Assembly: GCA_014800065.1 (NCBI GenBank)
Contig: JAAVGX010000032.1
Location: forward strand, 1-25,208
Length of the DNA: 25,208 bases
Reading direction: 5' to 3'
From: Bacteroidales bacterium
GTDB taxonomy: Bacteria; Bacteroidota; Bacteroidia; Bacteroidales; Muribaculaceae
Part shown: positions 25,041 to 25,208 of the stretch, piece by piece
How the letters are laid out: each line of letters starts with the position of its first letter
Position numbering within the stretch: position 1 is the stretch's first letter
Program-made: the position numbers and the translations under genes
The notes under the pieces: generated by a model
Told to the model about the DNA's origin: nothing
Database searches by the model: none
What the model saw: only the letters and a program-made list of their open reading frames with translations

Positions 25041-25208
25041 TTACTCTACGGTTAAAGCGTTGTCGGAAAGGGAGATGTTGATTTGTTGGAAGTTGTTCAA
25101 CTGAGCAATAACATCGTCCAGAGATTCGGCTTGGTTCCAGCGGAAGTACAGGCGCAGCTCTTTTGTGCTGTCGTTGCTGAAGGTTGCGGAAGTGCCGTAG
25201 AATGCGCA
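25041..25208 (-). CDS. FecR-family anti-sigma factor, C-terminal end
   Basis: Only the last 55 residues lie in the window. The sequence LRLYFRWNQAESLDDVIAQL followed by NNFQQINISLSDNALTVE matches the C-terminal STN-like domain (DUF4974 type) found in Bacteroidetes FecR proteins, the region that contacts the receptor's signalling domain. FecR proteins cross the inner membrane and hold an ECF sigma factor until the receptor signals. The stop codon is 1 base from the receptor ATG. A cognate sigma gene is expected further upstream, outside the window. Confidence 0.82.
   Translation of the reverse strand, partial: CAFYGTSATFSNDSTKELRLYFRWNQAESLDDVIAQLNNFQQINISLSDNALTVE

Overview
The window looks like chromosomal DNA of a Bacteroidales bacterium, possibly Muribaculaceae (the family-level guess is weak). 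The signs are promoters of the Bacteroidetes type (TTTG at -33, TAnnTTTG at -7, about 20 bases apart), almost no Shine-Dalgarno sequences, an Hc1-like mini-histone, an STN-domain TonB-dependent receptor behind a FecR-type gene, a Cbp1-like coiled-coil lipoprotein and a NagB-like/PIG-L fusion protein. Coding is dense, base composition is even, and I see no transposase, integrase, phage structural gene, CRISPR array, tRNA or rRNA.

Layout. 1-96 is the 3' end of the Hc1-like histone gene with its terminator, followed by two small REP-like palindromes. 308-6478 is a run of six minus-strand genes read from a promoter in front of pyrE: pyrE, an SRPBCC protein, a lipoprotein with a degenerate Rieske-like pattern, an SGNH hydrolase, an MBOAT O-acyltransferase and a secreted GH95 fucosidase-type glycosidase. 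The last three lie closely together or overlap, which suggests O-acylation and trimming of a surface or host glycan. 6631-13018 is plus strand: a DUF6291-like gene with its own -7 box, then a rhomboid protease coupled to a membrane-anchored EEP-fold hydrolase, a PBP4-type DD-peptidase, an acidic conserved protein, rsmI and the Cbp1-like lipoprotein, closed by a strong terminator.

The 416-base gap 12965-13380 contains what appears to be an unannotated minus-strand small RNA of about 240 nt, with its own -7 box, a long-range stem and an intrinsic terminator. From 13381 to the end all genes are on the minus strand. In order of transcription they are: FecR C-terminus and TonB receptor (terminator at 22436-22470); the NagB-like/PIG-L fusion (terminator at 20326-20357); ilvE with an overlapping HD-domain gene; an ECF sigma factor, an anti-sigma-like membrane protein and a periplasmic protein, all overlapping by 4 bases (terminator at 17069-17109); and an LptF/LptG permease, ribBA and a protein of unknown function.

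Most of the window is housekeeping and envelope biology. The points most worth a second look are the small RNA, the pyrE-to-GH95 gene array, the loss of catalytic residues in the NagB-like domain, the ECF module with a possible self-recognised promoter, and the REP-like elements.
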